Assembly (NCBI RefSeq): GCF_000373185.1
Contig: NZ_KB890649.1
Span: 62,001 to 126,000 of the forward strand
DNA length: 64,000 bases
Direction: 5' to 3'
Source of the DNA: Segatella paludivivens DSM 17968 = JCM 13650
GTDB lineage: Bacteria > Bacteroidota > Bacteroidia > Bacteroidales > Bacteroidaceae
A program made the translations under genes and the position numbers. The notes beneath the pieces are model-generated. The model did not search any database. It was given only the letters and a program-made list of their open reading frames with translations, and was not told where the DNA came from. Below, piece by piece: positions 18,586 to 28,443 of the stretch (the stretch's first letter is position 1; each line of letters opens with the position of its first letter).

Positions 18586-19647
18586 ATGAAACACAGTTTT
18601 CTTATAATAACAATATCATTTTGTATGTCATCGTTTATGACGTGCTTTGGGCAGGATATGCAGAATACTGCAAAACGACTAAACACAGAAATAGACAATA
18701 TGCTTAATGATATGCCGTCGATAAGTGATGACACATTATCATATTATGAAAGTGTGGTTAAACTCATGAAAACGGCTGTGTTATGTGATTACTTCGATTC
18801 AAAAGCTGATTCAAAAGGCAAAATAAAATTACATTATAGACATGACAATTCAAAACGATTGTCAAAGTTTCTATCTCCACTGATCGATGCTGGAATGTAT
18901 GAATATAGTCGCAGGAAAAACGACGATGCCATGGAAATCTTTAAGTTGTATCTTGATTGCACCGATGGACCTCTGTTCCAAAAGGAAAACCAGAATGTTG
19001 GACTTGTCGCATATTATGTGAGTCTGCTTTCTTTTGGAAAAGAGGATTATGATAATGCCAAACGTTACGCAGACTTGGCTTTAAAGGATGCAAATTTTGC
19101 ACACGATGCAGCTGAAATAAAGATTAACTGCATTAGCAAGCAACTTGTGACGAAAGCAGATTCGTTGAAGTATGTATCAGAGTTGATTGATCTTTATGAT
19201 AAGATGCCTGAGAATACAGCATATTTTAAAATGCTTGCTGATTATTTTTCTGTACATGGACATGAATGTGAAGTGTTGCAGTTTGCAGTAAGTGAAACAG
19301 AAAAGCATCCTGAAAATAGACTGGCATGGATGTTGAAAGGCGGAGCTGAACAGAAAAATAAGCATTGGAGTAAGGCTATCGATAGTTTTAAACATGCGTG
19401 GGACATTGATAGTACTTATGTGCCGGCAGTATATAACATAGGTAAATGTTATTTTGATGATGCCAAACTGTTGAAGGACAGTTTACAAGGCAGCAAACTT
19501 CGGTTTAGAAAAACTGATGATATTAAATATAGAGAGTTATTACAAAACGCAAAGAAATGGCTTGTTGAAACTTCGATACTAGATCCTAAACAGGATGTAG
19601 TGGAGTGGAAGCAAATGCTTGAATATATTAATAAGGTTATAAGATAA
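18586..19647 (+). CDS. Secreted TPR protein, second of three tandem paralogues
   Basis: 353 residues from the ATG at 18586, chosen because it gives a proper signal peptide (MKHSFLIITISFCMSSFMTCFG) and clears the hairpin before it. It carries the paralogue signature FDSKADSKGKIKLHY and TPR-like helices (NRLAWMLKGGAEQKNKHWSK; VPAVYNIGKCYFDDAK). Its stop overlaps the start of the third gene by one base (TAATG), so the two are translationally coupled. It is more diverged and shorter than the first copy. Function unknown. Confidence 0.82.
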   Translation: MKHSFLIITISFCMSSFMTCFGQDMQNTAKRLNTEIDNMLNDMPSISDDTLSYYESVVKLMKTAVLCDYFDSKADSKGKIKLHYRHDNSKRLSKFLSPLIDAGMYEYSRRKNDDAMEIFKLYLDCTDGPLFQKENQNVGLVAYYVSLLSFGKEDYDNAKRYADLALKDANFAHDAAEIKINCISKQLVTKADSLKYVSELIDLYDKMPENTAYFKMLADYFSVHGHECEVLQFAVSETEKHPENRLAWMLKGGAEQKNKHWSKAIDSFKHAWDIDSTYVPAVYNIGKCYFDDAKLLKDSLQGSKLRFRKTDDIKYRELLQNAKKWLVETSILDPKQDVVEWKQMLEYINKVIR

Positions 19648-20837
19648 TGAGAAAGTATATTTTATACATGTTGATATTTTTTCTGCCACAGTGTGTAATG
19701 GGGCAGAAAAAGGCCATATCGCAGGCTCGCGATTTTATAAAGAGCGGAAGTAGTCTTGATAATGCAGAAAAGCTTATGACTGATTTGCTGAAAGACTCAA
19801 CAAATAGGGATAATGAAAAAATATGGATGACCCTTTTTGAGGCTCAGCAGAAACAGTACGAGCAGGGTAACGAGAAACTATATCTGAAGCAGAAATATGA
19901 TACGGCGTCTCTGTTTAATCTTACAAAAAGGATATTCACTACGTTGGAAGGATTGGATTCTTTAGATATGAAACCTGATGCAAAGGGACGAATTAAGTTA
20001 AAATATCGTGATCATAGTGCGGAACTTCTTAATCAATATAGATCAAACCTCTATTATGGAGGTATATATTTTATAAAGAAACAGGACTACTTGCGAGCTT
20101 ATGATTTCTTTAATACTTATATTGCTTGCTCTGTCAATCCGATGTTTGCGAAATACAAATATGCTTCCCATGATAAGAATCTTCCTCAGGCAGCATATTG
20201 GGCTGTGTATTGTGGATATAAGCAGAAAAATCCTCAAGCAACCCTTAGACATACTTATCTGGCACTGAAAGATACAGCGCATGCGAATTTGATGCTGCAA
20301 TATCTTGCAGAGACATATAAACTTGAGAACGATACTGTAAGATACATTAAGACATTATGGGATGGTTTTGAAAAATACCCTACATTCTCATTCTTCTTTC
20401 CTCGACTTATTGATAATTATGTGCAGCAGAATCAATATGATGAGGCTTTGAAAATATGCGATACAGCTTTGAAGTCAGATAGCACCAGTGTGTTATTCAG
20501 ATATGCCAAGAGTAATGTTCTTTTGTTACAAGGTAAGTATTCTGAGTGTCTTGATATATCTAAAAGTCTTATTGCTAAGAATGACACTCTTGCTGATGCA
20601 TATCTGAATGCTGGTCTTTCATGGTTTAATCAAGCCGTGGAATTAGACAAGAACTTACAGATGAGTCAGAAAAAACGAAATAAAATATTAGACTGCTATC
20701 GCAATGCAATGCCGTATCTTGAGAGATATAGAGCACTTGCACCAGAACAGAAAAGCAAATGGGCTTTACCATTATATACCATATACTTAAATCTGAATAT
20801 GGGTAAGCAGTTTGATGAAATAGATAAATTATTATGA
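19647..20837 (+). CDS. Secreted TPR protein, third of three tandem paralogues
   Basis: 396 residues with a signal peptide (MRKYILYMLIFFLPQCVMG) and TPR-like repeats (YDEALKICDTALKSDSTS, LADAYLNAGLSWFNQAVEL). Signature LDMKPDAKGRIKLKY near residue 110 links it to the two genes before it. Start overlaps the previous stop by one base, and its end overlaps the next gene (helicase) by 4 bp (ATGA), so the whole run is probably one transcript. Function unknown; the neighbours gyrA and a DbpA-like helicase are cytoplasmic while these proteins are exported. Confidence 0.83.
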   Translation: MRKYILYMLIFFLPQCVMGQKKAISQARDFIKSGSSLDNAEKLMTDLLKDSTNRDNEKIWMTLFEAQQKQYEQGNEKLYLKQKYDTASLFNLTKRIFTTLEGLDSLDMKPDAKGRIKLKYRDHSAELLNQYRSNLYYGGIYFIKKQDYLRAYDFFNTYIACSVNPMFAKYKYASHDKNLPQAAYWAVYCGYKQKNPQATLRHTYLALKDTAHANLMLQYLAETYKLENDTVRYIKTLWDGFEKYPTFSFFFPRLIDNYVQQNQYDEALKICDTALKSDSTSVLFRYAKSNVLLLQGKYSECLDISKSLIAKNDTLADAYLNAGLSWFNQAVELDKNLQMSQKKRNKILDCYRNAMPYLERYRALAPEQKSKWALPLYTIYLNLNMGKQFDEIDKLL

Positions 20838-22153
20838 ATATAGATAAGATTATAAATAAACTCAATATTGAGTTGAACGTCATGCAGCAGGCTACAGTAG
20901 ATGCCTTGCTTAATGGCAAAGATGATATAGTACTTCTTTCACCTACGGGTTCAGGAAAGACTCTTTCATACCTTCTTCCACTTTCTCAACTTGTAGATGC
21001 AAGTAGTGACGAAGTGCAGGCAGTTGTTGTTGTTCCTGGACGTGAACTTGCTTTGCAGTCTGCTAATGTACTTAAAGACATGGGAAGTGGACTTCGTGGA
21101 ATGGCTTGCTATGGCGGTCGCCCTACGATGGATGAGCATAGAAAGTTGCGTGAGGTGAAACCACAGATCGTCTTTGCAACACCAGGAAGACTAAATGATC
21201 ATCTTGATAAGTTGAATATATTATCAGACAATATTAAATATCTTGTACTTGATGAATTTGACAAGTGTCTTGAAATGGGTTTCCACGACGAGATGCAGTC
21301 TTTAATTTCCAAATTGCCTAGTGATGTAAGAAGTATTCTTCTTTCGGCAACACCAGCTGAGGAACTGAAAGACCAGAAAATCATTAATAACAAGTTTACT
21401 ACACTCAACTTCCTTCCTGATTCTGAGCAGGTTCCTGATCGTGTGCACATATACAAAGTGGAAAGCCCAGAGAAGGATAAGCTGGAGACATTGCGACAAT
21501 TGTTGTTGACATTTGGAAACCAGAGCAGTATCGTATTCCTCAATTTCCGAGATTCTGTTGAGCGTACAGCCGAATTCCTTAGTGATGCAGGATTCAGCAT
21601 AAGCTTCTTTCATGGAGGAATGGAACAGAAACAGCGTGAAGACGCACTTTATAAATTCTCTAACGGAAGTGCGAATGTGTTCGTAAGTACTGATCTCGCT
21701 AGCCGTGGACTTGATATTCCTGATATTGACAATATCGTACACTATCACATACCAGAAAGTGAAGACGGATACATTCATCGTGTAGGAAGAACAGCGCGTT
21801 GGGATAAAATGGGACGTAGTTTCTTTATATTAAATTCACAAGAGCATGTGCCTGAGTATGTAGATGCAGAAGTTGATAATTACGAAATACCAGAAGAATT
21901 GCCAAAGCCTGCATTGCCTAAGATGTCTACAATATATATAGGAAAAGGCAAAAAAGACAAGATAAGTAAAGGTGATATTGTTGGATTTTTATGCAAGAAT
22001 GCGGGACTTAAAAAAGATGAGATAGGCAAGATTGATGTTCAGGATAGATTCGCTTATGCTGCCGTTGCAAGGCAAAAACTTCAGACTGTATTGAAGCAGA
22101 CGAGCGGAGAGAAAATTAAAGGAGTAAAAACTATTGTAGAGGAAGTGAGATAA
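20834..22153 (+). CDS. DEAD-box ATP-dependent RNA helicase, DbpA-like
   Basis: 439 residues. Motif I SPTGSGKT near residue 40, PGRELALQ, TPGRLNDHL, motif II as DEFD (not DEAD) in VLDEFDKCLEMGF, SAT, then the second RecA domain with STDLASRGLDIP and HRVGRTAR. The last 70 residues (IGKGKKDKISKGDIVGFL, IGKIDVQDRFAYAAV) match the DbpA-type RNA-binding domain, which in E. coli binds 23S rRNA hairpin 92. A role in large-subunit assembly is therefore likely. Overlaps the third TPR gene by 4 bp. Confidence 0.9.
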   Translation: MNIDKIINKLNIELNVMQQATVDALLNGKDDIVLLSPTGSGKTLSYLLPLSQLVDASSDEVQAVVVVPGRELALQSANVLKDMGSGLRGMACYGGRPTMDEHRKLREVKPQIVFATPGRLNDHLDKLNILSDNIKYLVLDEFDKCLEMGFHDEMQSLISKLPSDVRSILLSATPAEELKDQKIINNKFTTLNFLPDSEQVPDRVHIYKVESPEKDKLETLRQLLLTFGNQSSIVFLNFRDSVERTAEFLSDAGFSISFFHGGMEQKQREDALYKFSNGSANVFVSTDLASRGLDIPDIDNIVHYHIPESEDGYIHRVGRTARWDKMGRSFFILNSQEHVPEYVDAEVDNYEIPEELPKPALPKMSTIYIGKGKKDKISKGDIVGFLCKNAGLKKDEIGKIDVQDRFAYAAVARQKLQTVLKQTSGEKIKGVKTIVEEVR

Positions 22154-22261
22154 AAAATTCACGTATTAGTGTATTAATATTCGCTTTTGCTGAAGAAAAA
22201 TATAGAAGTATGTTACAAATTGAAAGAAATAAGACGCAATCGCTAAATTATTGCTAAATAA

Positions 22262-22293
22262 TTTGTCCAACTAAAAATAAAAGTGTAATTTCG
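22262..22293 (+). promoter_or_regulatory. serC promoter
   Basis: TTTG at 22262-22265, 20 bp, then TAATTTCG at 22286-22293 (one mismatch to TAnnTTTG). Leader of about 50 nt. Confidence 0.5.
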
Positions 22294-22351
22294 CATGCGT
22301 AAAAACTAAAAATTATCACGTAATTGATAAATCTTTAAAAAATACATTCAG

Positions 22352-23425
22352 ATGAAGAAGTACAACTTTAATGCAGGTCCATCAATTCTTCCACGTGAGG
22401 TAATTGAGAACACAGCTAAGCAAATTTTGGATTTCAATGGCAGCGGTCTTTCATTAATGGAGATTAGCCATCGTGCTAAGGATTTCCAACCCGTTGTTGA
22501 CGAGAGTGTAGCCTTGTTTAAGGAACTATTAGATATTCCAGAAGGCTATTCTGTAATTTTTCTTGGTGGTGGTGCGTCCTTGCAGTTCATGCAGATACCG
22601 GCAAACTTCTTGATTAAGAAAGCAGCTTATGTTAATTCCGGTGTATGGGCAAAGAAGGCTATTAAAGAGGCTAAACATTTTGGAGAGGTTATAGAGGTCG
22701 CTTCATCGGCTGATGCTAATTATACTTTCTATCCAAAAGGCTTTGAATCTAAAGTACCTGCAGATGTTGATTACTTGCACATATGTACAAATAATACAAT
22801 TTACGGAACAGAAATTCGCAAGGATTTAGATGTAAATGTTCCTCTTATCGCTGATATGAGTTCTGATATTATGAGTCGCCCTATTGATGTTAGCAAATAT
22901 AAAGCTATCTATGCTGGTGCTCAGAAGAATATTTCTATGGCTGGTGTTACTGTTATTATCGTTAAGGATGATGAACTTGGAAAAGCTCCAAGAGAATTGC
23001 CTACAATGATGGATTATCGCACTCATGTAGATAAGGGCTCTATGTTTAACACTCCTCCTGTTGTTCCAATCTATTCTATGATGGAAAACTTGAGATGGTT
23101 GAAGAAGAATGGTGGTCTTGAGGCTGCTGATAAGCGTGCTCAAGAGCGTGCAGAGACAATGTACACAGAGATTGACCGCAATAAGTTATTCAAGGGTACT
23201 GTTGAGAATGATTCTCGTTCATTGATGAATATTTGCTTCGTAATGAATGATGAATATGCTGAACTTGAAAAGCCGTTCTTAGAATTTGCTACAGAGCGTG
23301 GTATGGTTGGTGTTAAGGGTCACCGTTCTGTTGGTGGTTTCCGTGCAAGTTGCTATAATGCAATGACAATGGAAGGTGTGAACGCCCTTGTTCAAGCCAT
23401 GAAGGATTTTGAAGCAAAATATTAA
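22352..23425 (+). CDS. serC: Phosphoserine aminotransferase
   Basis: 357 residues, the normal length. PLP-dependent conversion of 3-phosphohydroxypyruvate to phosphoserine in serine synthesis. Diagnostic N-terminus [27 protein letters not shown]-like block ([14 protein letters not shown]), and the PLP lysine in [12 protein letters not shown] near residue 196. serA follows after 65 bp containing a hairpin. The serC, serA and DUF1015 order is common in Bacteroidales. Confidence 0.97.
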   Translation: MKKYNFNAGPSILPREVIENTAKQILDFNGSGLSLMEISHRAKDFQPVVDESVALFKELLDIPEGYSVIFLGGGASLQFMQIPANFLIKKAAYVNSGVWAKKAIKEAKHFGEVIEVASSADANYTFYPKGFESKVPADVDYLHICTNNTIYGTEIRKDLDVNVPLIADMSSDIMSRPIDVSKYKAIYAGAQKNISMAGVTVIIVKDDELGKAPRELPTMMDYRTHVDKGSMFNTPPVVPIYSMMENLRWLKKNGGLEAADKRAQERAETMYTEIDRNKLFKGTVENDSRSLMNICFVMNDEYAELEKPFLEFATERGMVGVKGHRSVGGFRASCYNAMTMEGVNALVQAMKDFEAKY

Positions 23426-23442
23426 TAATAATAATCAGAGTA

Positions 23443-23468
23443 ATAGGGCGAATTTTGATTCGCCCTAT
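23443..23468 (+). terminator. Hairpin between serC and serA
   Basis: Perfect 11-bp stem ATAGGGCGAAT/ATTCGCCCTAT with a TTTG loop and only a short AT-rich tail. It could lower serA expression relative to serC or protect the serC message end. Confidence 0.55.
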
Positions 23469-23490
23469 ATTCATTTAATAATACAAGACT

Positions 23491-24408
23491 ATGAAAGTTT
23501 TAGTTGCAACAGAAAAACCTTTCGCAGCTGCAGCTGTTGAAGGTATAAAAAAAGAAGTTGAAGCAGCAGGTAATGAACTTGCTTTGCTTGAAAAATATAC
23601 AGATAAGGCTCAGTTGCTTGATGCTGTTAAAGATGCAGACGCAATGATTATCCGTTCTGACAAAGTTGATGCAGAAGTGCTTGAGGCTGCAAAGAGCTTG
23701 AAGATAGTTGTTCGTGCAGGTGCAGGATATGATAATATTGATCTTGCTGCCGCAACAGCTAATAATGTTGTTGCTGAGAATACTCCTGGACAGAATTCAA
23801 ACGCTGTAGCTGAATTGGTATTCGGATTGTTGGTTTATACAGTTCGTAACTTTTATAATGGCAAAGCTGGTTCTGAACTCAAGGATAAGAAAATCGGTAT
23901 ATTGGCATTTGGTAATGTAGGTCGTAATGTTGCACGTGTGGCAAAAGGCTTTGGTATGGATGTTTATGCTTTTGATGCTTTCTGTCCTGCAGACGTTATT
24001 GAAGCTGCTGGTGTACACGCTGTAAAGAGTCAAAACGAATTGTTTCAGACTTGTGACATCGTTTCTCTTCACATTCCTGCTACTCCAGAGACTATAAAGA
24101 GCATTAATTACGCAACTGTAAATCAAATGCCTAAGGGTGGTATCTTAATCAATACTGCACGTAAAGAAGTAATCAATGAGCCTGAACTTATAAAATTGCT
24201 TGCTGAGCGTGAGGACTTGAAATACATTACAGACATCAAGCCTGATGCAGATGAGGATTTTAAGAAGTTTGAAGGTCGTTATTTTTCAACACCTAAGAAG
24301 ATGGGTGCGCAGACAGCAGAGGCAAATGTAAATGCTGGTATCGCTGCCGCAAAGCAGATTAATGCTTTCTTTAAGGATGGTTGTACAAAGTTTAAGGTAA
24401 ACAAGTAA
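23491..24408 (+). CDS. serA: D-3-phosphoglycerate dehydrogenase
   Basis: 305 residues. First enzyme of serine synthesis. 2-hydroxyacid dehydrogenase fold with the substrate loop VRAGAGYDNIDL, the NAD-binding GILAFGNVGRNVARVAKGFG, and the segment LHIPATPETIKSINY. It is the short form without an ACT regulatory domain, so serine feedback through ACT is not expected. In this short form the usual catalytic GxxH near the end is replaced by the ...KKMGAQTAEA segment, which should be checked structurally. Lies in the serC-serA-DUF1015 cluster and is followed by a strong terminator. Confidence 0.92.
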   Translation: MKVLVATEKPFAAAAVEGIKKEVEAAGNELALLEKYTDKAQLLDAVKDADAMIIRSDKVDAEVLEAAKSLKIVVRAGAGYDNIDLAAATANNVVAENTPGQNSNAVAELVFGLLVYTVRNFYNGKAGSELKDKKIGILAFGNVGRNVARVAKGFGMDVYAFDAFCPADVIEAAGVHAVKSQNELFQTCDIVSLHIPATPETIKSINYATVNQMPKGGILINTARKEVINEPELIKLLAEREDLKYITDIKPDADEDFKKFEGRYFSTPKKMGAQTAEANVNAGIAAAKQINAFFKDGCTKFKVNK

Positions 24409-24421
24409 TATTTACTTATAT

Positions 24422-24474
24422 ATCCTACCCATGTCTCTTTAATTGTAATCATGACATGGGTAGGATTTTTTTTA
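24422..24474 (+). terminator. Rho-independent terminator after serA
   Basis: Perfect 14-bp stem ATCCTACCCATGTC/GACATGGGTAGGAT followed by a run of nine T. Confidence 0.9.
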
Positions 24475-24515
24475 TTCATACATTATTTTTCATACACTAA
24501 TTTTGATCCGTTACC

Positions 24516-25763
24516 ATGGCAATTATTAAACCTTTCAGGGGAGTACGCCCTCCAAGAAATCTTGTTGAGCAGATAGAGAGTCGCCCTTATGATGTTCTTG
24601 ATTCAGAAGAGGCTCGTGATGAAGCTGGCACAAATGAAAAAAGTCTGTATCATATTATAAAACCCGAAATCAATTTTGCTCCTGGCACAAGTGAATATGA
24701 CGCTAGAGTATATGAGAGTGCTGCTGAAAATTTCGACAAGTTTCAAAAGAATGGATGGCTGCTACAAGATGATAATGACCATTATTACATTTATGCACAG
24801 ACAATGAATGACAAAACTCAGTATGGGTTGGTTGTAGGTGCATATGTTAATGACTATCTTAACGGAGTGATAAAGAAGCATGAACTTACTCGTCGTGACA
24901 AGGAAGAAGATAGAATGAAGCATGTGCGTGTTTGCAATGCTAATGTCGAACCTGTATTCTTTGCTTATCCAGATAATAAAGTTCTGGATGCACTCATAAA
25001 TAAGTATGCTGTTACAGAACCCGAATATGATTTTATAGCTCCTATTGATGGCTTTAGGCATCAGTTCTGGGTTGTGTCTGATGATGCTGATATCACTGTT
25101 ATCACAGAAGAGTTTGGCAAGATGCAGAGTCTTTATATAGCAGACGGACATCATCGTTCGGCAGCTGCGGCACTTGTTGGTGCTGAGAAGGCAAAGCAGA
25201 ATATTAACCATACAGGTAAAGAGGAATATAATTATTTTATGGCTGTATGCTTTCAGTCTAGTCAATTGACAATTCTTGATTATAATAGGGTAGTGAAAGA
25301 CTTGAACGGTTTGACTTCAGAGCAATTTATCGAGGCTTTAAAAAAGAGTTTCAAAGTTACTTTGATTGGAGACGAAGAATATAAGCCAAAGCAGTTACAT
25401 GAGTTCTCGCTGTATCTTGACGGTAAATGGTATAGTTTGATCGCAAATAATGATACCTATGATGACAAGGATCCAATTGGGGTTTTAGATGTAGATATTT
25501 CTAGCAGATTAATTCTTGATGATATACTAGGAATAAAGGATTTACGTTCTGATAAAAGAATTGATTTTGTTGGAGGATTGCGTGGTCTGAAAGAATTGAA
25601 ACGTCGCGTTGATAATGGAGAAATGCGTATGGCCTTAGCTTTATATCCAGTCAGCATGCAACAGATCATGGATATTGCCGACAGTGGTAAGATTATGCCC
25701 CCCAAGGCTACTTGGTTTGAACCAAAGTTGCGTAGCGGCTTAGTTATTCATAAATTACAATAA
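24516..25763 (+). CDS. DUF1015 family protein (SerC-cluster associated)
   Basis: 415 residues, typical DUF1015 length. Recognisable blocks: IIKPFRGVRPP at the start, RPYDVL, YADGHHRSAAA-like ADGHHRSAA near residue 210, and KATWFEPKLRSGLVI at the end. The family has no confirmed biochemical role, but it is repeatedly found beside serA/serC in Bacteroidota and some members are discussed as SerB-independent phosphoserine-pathway proteins or kinases; here that is inference from context. The next gene starts directly after its stop codon. Confidence 0.88.
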   Translation: MAIIKPFRGVRPPRNLVEQIESRPYDVLDSEEARDEAGTNEKSLYHIIKPEINFAPGTSEYDARVYESAAENFDKFQKNGWLLQDDNDHYYIYAQTMNDKTQYGLVVGAYVNDYLNGVIKKHELTRRDKEEDRMKHVRVCNANVEPVFFAYPDNKVLDALINKYAVTEPEYDFIAPIDGFRHQFWVVSDDADITVITEEFGKMQSLYIADGHHRSAAAALVGAEKAKQNINHTGKEEYNYFMAVCFQSSQLTILDYNRVVKDLNGLTSEQFIEALKKSFKVTLIGDEEYKPKQLHEFSLYLDGKWYSLIANNDTYDDKDPIGVLDVDISSRLILDDILGIKDLRSDKRIDFVGGLRGLKELKRRVDNGEMRMALALYPVSMQQIMDIADSGKIMPPKATWFEPKLRSGLVIHKLQ

Positions 25764-26357
25764 ATGACAGAAGATCAATATAAAACTATAGATAATACAA
25801 TAATAGGCGAGGGATGTTACACTGAAAAGAGAAGTAAGTTTCTCGCTTTCGCTCATCACATAGAATCGGTTGATGAAGTAAAGGAAATAATTGCTGTGTA
25901 TCGTAGGAAATACTATGATGCACGGCATTGTTGTTATGCTTACATGCTTGGACCTGATAGGGAAGAATTTAGAGCAAATGATGATGGTGAACCAAGTTCT
26001 ACAGCAGGAAAACCCATATTAGGTCAGATAAATAGTGCTGAACTTACTGATATCCTTATCGTTGTAGTGAGATATTATGGAGGAGTGAATCTTGGTACAG
26101 GTGGATTAATTGTTGCTTATCGTGCTGCTGCAGCTGAAGCTATATCCAATGCTAATATAGAAATACGTCAAGTTGAGGAAACAATAAAGTATGATTTCAC
26201 TTATCCGATGATGAACGATGTGATGCGAATAGTTAAGGAACTTCAACCCAAAATTATTGACCAGAAGTTTGATAACACGTGTAGTATAACATTACGAATT
26301 CGTAAAAGCGAGGCAGAGTTGTTGAAAAGCAGATTAAAGAAACTTTCTTTTGAATAG
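25764..26357 (+). CDS. YigZ / IMPACT (UPF0029) family protein
   Basis: 197 residues. Family core KRSKFLAFAHHIESVDE, ARHCCYAYMLG, NDDGEPSSTAGKPIL and VVRYYGGVNLGTGGL, followed by a DUF1949-like ferredoxin-fold C-terminus. Homologues bind translation components and nucleic acid; precise role unknown. The start codon abuts the DUF1015 stop codon with no gap, so they are co-transcribed. Confidence 0.92.
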   Translation: MTEDQYKTIDNTIIGEGCYTEKRSKFLAFAHHIESVDEVKEIIAVYRRKYYDARHCCYAYMLGPDREEFRANDDGEPSSTAGKPILGQINSAELTDILIVVVRYYGGVNLGTGGLIVAYRAAAAEAISNANIEIRQVEETIKYDFTYPMMNDVMRIVKELQPKIIDQKFDNTCSITLRIRKSEAELLKSRLKKLSFE

Positions 26358-26426
26358 TGTATGTGTAATATCTGTTAAATACGATAACTTCAATTATTCT
26401 TGATAGTCTGTTTCCGTTTTTTTTAT

Positions 26427-26434
26427 TACTTTTG
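26427..26434 (+). promoter_or_regulatory. -7 element of tRNA-Ser
   Basis: TACTTTTG 13 bp before the tRNA, so the transcript begins just in front of it. No perfect -33 element. Confidence 0.5.
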
Positions 26435-26447
26435 CATGACATTTATT

Positions 26448-26536
26448 GGAAGATTGGCAGAGTGACCGAATGCGCTGGACTCGAAATCCGGTATACCCTT
26501 TTCGGGGTATCGGGGGTTTGAATCCCTCATCTTCCG
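26448..26536 (+). tRNA. tRNA-Ser (anticodon CGA)
   Basis: 89 nt, class II tRNA. Acceptor stem GGAAGAT/ATCTTCC, D-loop GCAGAGTGACCGAATGC, anticodon arm CTGGA-CTCGAAA-TCCGG with CGA, long variable arm TACCC/GGGTA, T-arm GGGGG-TTTGAAT-CCCTC, discriminator G. CCA is not encoded. The long variable arm and identity discriminator agree with serine. Confidence 0.95.
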
Positions 26537-26725
26537 CAAAGCAGAAATTAACAATATTGTCTGCATCATCATCTATCATAGTTATCAAAAAAGACAAAAC
26601 AACTGAAAAAAATCTGTTGCTTTACTAATGACTTTGATATGAAATTAAATTAGATGATAAATTAAAGATCGTCAATGATTGGAAAATAGATCTGTTTAAC
26701 AGTAGCAAATAAACTTTAGCCTTTA

Positions 26726-26757
26726 TTTGCCAGTTCTCTGAATAATTCGTATTTTTG
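26726..26757 (+). promoter_or_regulatory. Promoter of the ECF sigma/FecR operon
   Basis: TTTG at 26726-26729, exactly 20 bp, TATTTTTG at 26750-26757. A housekeeping-type promoter, so the sigma gene itself seems to be transcribed by the primary sigma factor. Confidence 0.65.
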
Positions 26758-26790
26758 CACATTTAGGAATAATTTGAAATAAGATTTTTA

Positions 26791-27330
26791 ATGTATTCGG
26801 CTAAACAACGTGATGATTTCAGACATTTGTTTACTAAGGAGTATAAACATCTGTATTATTATTCTTTACAGATAACTAGACAACCCGAAGCAAGCAAGGA
26901 TATCGTGAGTGAAGTGTTTGCTCGCGTATGGGAGCATTGGGCTGATTGGCAGCAGGAAAATATGTCAAGTCTGCTTATGGTGGCAGTTCGCCGTAAGTGT
27001 ATAGACTTCTTGCGCAGTAATGTTGTTGCTTCAAAATATGCCAAATACTATATCCGATCTGTGGATGAAGCTTATGTACAGGATTCTGTACATTATAATC
27101 AGCAGTTACAGATAGAAGCCATGATGAAGTTGCTGCCTGAACCCACTCGTACTATACTGTATAAATGTTATGTTGAACATTTGAAATATGATGATGTGGC
27201 AAAGCAGTTGGGAATTCATCATGACACCGTAAAACGGCATATCATGAAGGCTCTTAAGATGTTGCGTGATAAGTATGCCGGTAAAAGCCCAGATGATATT
27301 GCCACCGATTTTGAGCCTGAAACGTATTAA
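26791..27330 (+). CDS. ECF RNA polymerase sigma factor (FecI-like)
   Basis: 179 residues. Sigma-70 region 2 (YYSLQITRQPEASKDIVSEVFARVWEHW) and region 4 (LPEPTRTILYKCYVEHLKYDDVAKQLGIHHDTVKRH) with no region 3, as in ECF factors. The Bacteroidota FecI-like subgroup is usually held at the membrane by the FecR protein encoded next door. It precedes fecR by 21 bp and should direct transcription of the susC/susD/tlpA genes downstream when the receptor is occupied. Confidence 0.93.
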   Translation: MYSAKQRDDFRHLFTKEYKHLYYYSLQITRQPEASKDIVSEVFARVWEHWADWQQENMSSLLMVAVRRKCIDFLRSNVVASKYAKYYIRSVDEAYVQDSVHYNQQLQIEAMMKLLPEPTRTILYKCYVEHLKYDDVAKQLGIHHDTVKRHIMKALKMLRDKYAGKSPDDIATDFEPETY

Positions 27331-27351
27331 TACATAGACAACTGATAAATT

Positions 27352-28332
27352 ATGAAAGATATTACTAGTGAGGATATTGCCATGAAGGTAATGAAATCCA
27401 CAACAGAAAAGGTGGAATTATCAGAAGAGGAAGTTTCTATGTTGGAGAATGATGAGGAAACGCAGAAAAGTCTCCAGTTACTTGCAGCAGCACAGCGTAG
27501 TATGTTGGAAGCCACTATGCCTGTTCCTGATGTAAATGGTGAATTGGCGAAAATCATAAATGAGGAGGATGAAAATGAAACTTCTGAACACCATAATTTT
27601 AAGGGATATATTATAAGTGCTGTTGTTGGGGCTGCCGCCATGATAGCATTGGTCTTAGGTTATAATTATTTTTCTAGTATAGGTGAATCTGCGGATAAAA
27701 TATCTAAAGTGGAAACTGGAAGTGGTGAGACGATGACAATAAATCTGGCAGATGGAACTGAAATCATTCTTAATGATAACAGTTCTATAGAATACCCTCA
27801 TGGTTTTACGGGAACAGACAGAATAGTAAAACTATCAGGAGAGGCTCTTTTTAAAGTAAGCAAAAACAAGCATCATCCTTTTATTGTTGAGACGGATCAA
27901 ATTAGGACACGTGTGCTAGGAACTGTTTTTGACGTGAAGGCATATCCAGGTATGGAAGCATCGGTGGCTCTTGTTGAGGGTAAGGTGGAAGTGAAAAATA
28001 TGTCTTCAGGCAAAGTCACGAATATAATTCCCGGTCAGCAGTATAGAATGAATATGGCTGGTAAGGCAGATATAAAGAAGGTAAATACTGATGAAACTAC
28101 AGCTTGGAGCGACGGCGTGTTTTATTATGATAACAAGCGATTGGAAGACATTATGTATGCTCTTGGCAGATGGTATAATAGAAAAGTGGTGTTTAAGGAT
28201 TCTACACTTAAAGATATAAGGCTTAATTTTGCGGCTGAACGTAAGGGTAGCATTCAAGAAACTGTTGAACTGCTTAATAGTCTTGGAAAAGTGAAAGTGA
28301 CACTAGATAATGAAAAAATAGTGATAGAGTGA
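27352..28332 (+). CDS. FecR-family anti-sigma regulator
   Basis: 326 residues. A cytoplasmic N-terminal part (1-83), one membrane helix (about 84-107, YIISAVVGAAAMIALVLGYNYF), then the periplasmic FecR domain (GETMTINLADGTEIILNDNSSIEYP, ALFKVSKNKHHPFIVET, TRVLGTVFDVKAYP) and the C-terminal DUF4974/STN-binding-like domain (LEDIMYALGRWYNRKV to the end). It relays occupancy of the STN-containing SusC-like receptor to the sigma factor. Confidence 0.93.
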   Translation: MKDITSEDIAMKVMKSTTEKVELSEEEVSMLENDEETQKSLQLLAAAQRSMLEATMPVPDVNGELAKIINEEDENETSEHHNFKGYIISAVVGAAAMIALVLGYNYFSSIGESADKISKVETGSGETMTINLADGTEIILNDNSSIEYPHGFTGTDRIVKLSGEALFKVSKNKHHPFIVETDQIRTRVLGTVFDVKAYPGMEASVALVEGKVEVKNMSSGKVTNIIPGQQYRMNMAGKADIKKVNTDETTAWSDGVFYYDNKRLEDIMYALGRWYNRKVVFKDSTLKDIRLNFAAERKGSIQETVELLNSLGKVKVTLDNEKIVIE

Positions 28333-28443
28333 AACTAAAATGATGAAAAACGAAGCATTTTGATATTTTTTTCTTCTTTTGTTGCCACCATTTCTCATTT
28401 ATCAACGTATCTATTAATGTTCACACAAAATAGACTTTAATTT

